DNA of 14,205 nt, from the NCBI GenBank assembly GCA_023423775.1, contig JAFAEZ010000205.1, positions 1 to 14,205 of the forward strand, given 5' to 3'. The translations under genes were made by a program, and so were the position numbers. This DNA is from Pseudomonadota bacterium. Its GTDB lineage: Bacteria > Pseudomonadota > Alphaproteobacteria > Sphingomonadales > Sphingomonadaceae. This document shows, in pieces, positions 12,824 through 14,205 of this stretch; within the stretch, counting starts at the first letter, position 1; each line of letters starts with the position of its first letter. The notes beneath the pieces are model-generated. The model was not told the DNA's origin, ran no database searches, and worked only from the letters and a program-made list of their open reading frames with translations.

Positions 12824-14205
12824 CACCAATCCTCGCTGACCGCGCGGACCGCGTCGCGCGAGACCGCCCGGCCTCCGGCGAGGACCGCGGTTGCGGCGGC
12901 GGTCACCACCAGAGCGAGCGCCACCCCCGCCAGCAGGAGCCACGGGATGCGCGTCGTCATCGTCCAGTTGAACGATTGCGGGTTGATGACGTGGATCAGG
13001 ATCTGGCTGATGCCGATGCCGAGCGCGATCCCCGCCGCCGCGCCGATCAGCCCGAGCAAGGCTCCTTCCGCCGCCAGCATCGCCACGATCTGGCGCGGCG
13101 CCATGCCGACATGGCGCAGCATGCCGAATTCCTTGATTCGCGCCATCGCCTGGGCCGAGATGGTCGCCGCCACGCCGGCGAGGCCGATCAGGATCGCGAT
13201 CGCCTCCAGCCCGTAAGTGATCGCGAAGCTGCGATCGAACAGGCGCAGCGCCTGCGCACGCAGGATCCCCGGTTCGAGCACCTGGACCCGGCCCGCGAGA
13301 TCGGCCGGAAGGCGCCCCACTATCCCGGCACGCACCATTTCCGGGGTTGCGCCGGGCTGGAGGGTCACCGCCGCTTCGCTGCGATCGCGGTCGCCGGTGA
13401 GCGCGACATAATCCCGCTCGTCGATCACGATCGCCCCTTGCTGGCGAGCATAATCGCGCCAGATGCCCGCGACATGGCCGGTCATGCCCGACGCGCCGAG
13501 CGGGAGCCTGAGCCGATCGCCAGGGCGCAGCCGATAAATCCGCGCCGCCGGCTCGGACAGCCACAGCGCCGGCCCCGGCCCTTTCTCCCCGGCGCGATCG
13601 ATCAGCGGCAAGGCGTAGCCCGGCCCGCCGACCGGACGCACGATCAGCGCCAACGAGGGCAAATCCGGATCGAGCGCCAGAGGCACCGTCTTGCTGAAGG
13701 CGATCGACGCGATCCCCGGCGTTCCCGCGAGCCGATGCTGCGCGTCGGCATCGAACAAAGGCTCGGTCGTCGCCGCGCCGACATAGAGATCGGCGCTGAG
13801 GAAGGCGTCGAGCCAGTCGTCCACCGCGCCACGGAAGCTGGACACCATCACCGCCATCGCGATCATCAGCGCGGTGCTTGCGACGATGCCGCCGAGCGCG
13901 GTCGCCGCCTGCGACGGCGCGCCGAGCAGCCGCCGCAGCGCGAGATCGAACCAAGGCCGGCGCGTATCGAGGCGCGCCAGCGGCGCGAGCAGCGTCCGGG
14001 CCAGCCACGGCATCGCCGCCACGCCGCCCGCCAGCACCAGACCGACCGCAAGATAGCCGAACAAGGGCAGCCGGTTGACGGCCGGCAACAGCGCCGCGCC
14101 GGTGCCGGCCAGGATCAGCAGGAGCGCCGGGCGCCAGGCAGGCCGGCGGCGCGGATCGACCGGGTCGCCGGCGTCCTTGAGCGCCTCGGCCGGCGCGATC
14201 CGCCC
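12823..14205 (-). CDS. ABC transporter permease, FtsX/MacB type (5' part outside window)
   Basis: The frame is open from the right edge to TGA at 12823-12825, giving 460 residues of the C-terminal half of what is usually a protein of about 800 residues. Visible parts: two membrane helices at about 26-66, one at about 95-118, a periplasmic domain of about 190 residues, then three helices in an FtsX domain (IAILIGLAGVAATIS, LLGLIGAAAGIALGIG, LLLAGVALALVVTAAA) around the typical RIKEFGMLRHVGMAPRQI loop. Such permeases act with a LolD/MacB-like ATPase, probably encoded further upstream outside the window. The stop overlaps the AttH start, so the two are co-translated. An in-frame TTG at 14088 is internal, not a start. 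Confidence 0.92.
   Translation of the reverse strand, partial: GRIAPAEALKDAGDPVDPRRRPAWRPALLLILAGTGAALLPAVNRLPLFGYLAVGLVLAGGVAAMPWLARTLLAPLARLDTRRPWFDLALRRLLGAPSQAATALGGIVASTALMIAMAVMVSSFRGAVDDWLDAFLSADLYVGAATTEPLFDADAQHRLAGTPGIASIAFSKTVPLALDPDLPSLALIVRPVGGPGYALPLIDRAGEKGPGPALWLSEPAARIYRLRPGDRLRLPLGASGMTGHVAGIWRDYARQQGAIVIDERDYVALTGDRDRSEAAVTLQPGATPEMVRAGIVGRLPADLAGRVQVLEPGILRAQALRLFDRSFAITYGLEAIAILIGLAGVAATISAQAMARIKEFGMLRHVGMAPRQIVAMLAAEGALLGLIGAAAGIALGIGISQILIHVINPQSFNWTMTTRIPWLLLAGVALALVVTAAATAVLAGGRAVSRDAVRAVSEDW

Noticed and set aside
11744..14008. Single 754-codon minus-strand gene
   Set aside because: Its first half is the ABC permease read out of frame; only the part from 12823 is protein-like, beginning with a signal peptide.

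Overview
The window is GC-rich, densely packed bacterial DNA. The ribosomal proteins, the DUF1499 and DUF4142 families, the MarR/EmrAB operon and the alphaproteobacterial-type FixL-like kinase point to an alphaproteobacterium, most likely of the Sphingomonadales. That placement rests on protein resemblance recalled by eye; no search was run. I see no mobile element, CRISPR array, rRNA or replication origin.

Layout. Positions 1-1262 (-) hold a HerA-like DUF853 ATPase cut by the window edge. A terminator separates it from rplQ (1400-1822, -). A 328-bp divergent regulatory region separates rplQ from rplM-rpsI (2151-3190, +), which ends in a clear terminator. rplM carries an in-frame TAG at codon 108 (2472-2474) where a Glu codon is expected, with intact L13 sequence on both sides. 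Next come a 35-residue small ORF (3353-3460, +), a hairpin, and a soluble PAS-PAS histidine kinase without a partner regulator (3503-5068, -). A second small ORF (5149-5325, +) follows, its stop codon interlocked with that of emrB.

Positions 5322-8363 (-) are a marR-emrA-emrB efflux operon. Its promoter has an 18-bp palindrome between the -35 and -10 boxes and a predicted start point at the marR ATG, so the mRNA is probably leaderless. A DUF1499 membrane protein (8416-9201, -) and tRNA-Gly(CCC) (9289-9362, +) follow.

Positions 9455-11754 (+) hold the most interesting block: exported DUF4142 protein, type-1 copper cupredoxin, GTP cyclohydrolase I (FolE) and an ECF-type sigma factor whose only three cysteines lie in its last 22 residues. 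The two halves of the block are each preceded by the same promoter-like element, GGAACC-N12-CGGCATC[A/C]AAT. This suggests that the sigma factor drives both halves, including its own gene. The window closes with an AttH/CrtC-like lipocalin-fold protein and an FtsX-type ABC permease (11744-14205, -), the latter cut by the window edge.

How the genes work together: three self-contained circuits can be read. These are ribosomal protein expression from a divergent region, an autorepressed drug pump, and a putative sigma-controlled copper/envelope/pterin regulon. The amber codon in rplM is the clearest anomaly. It should be treated as a sequencing error or a real lesion until the raw reads are checked.
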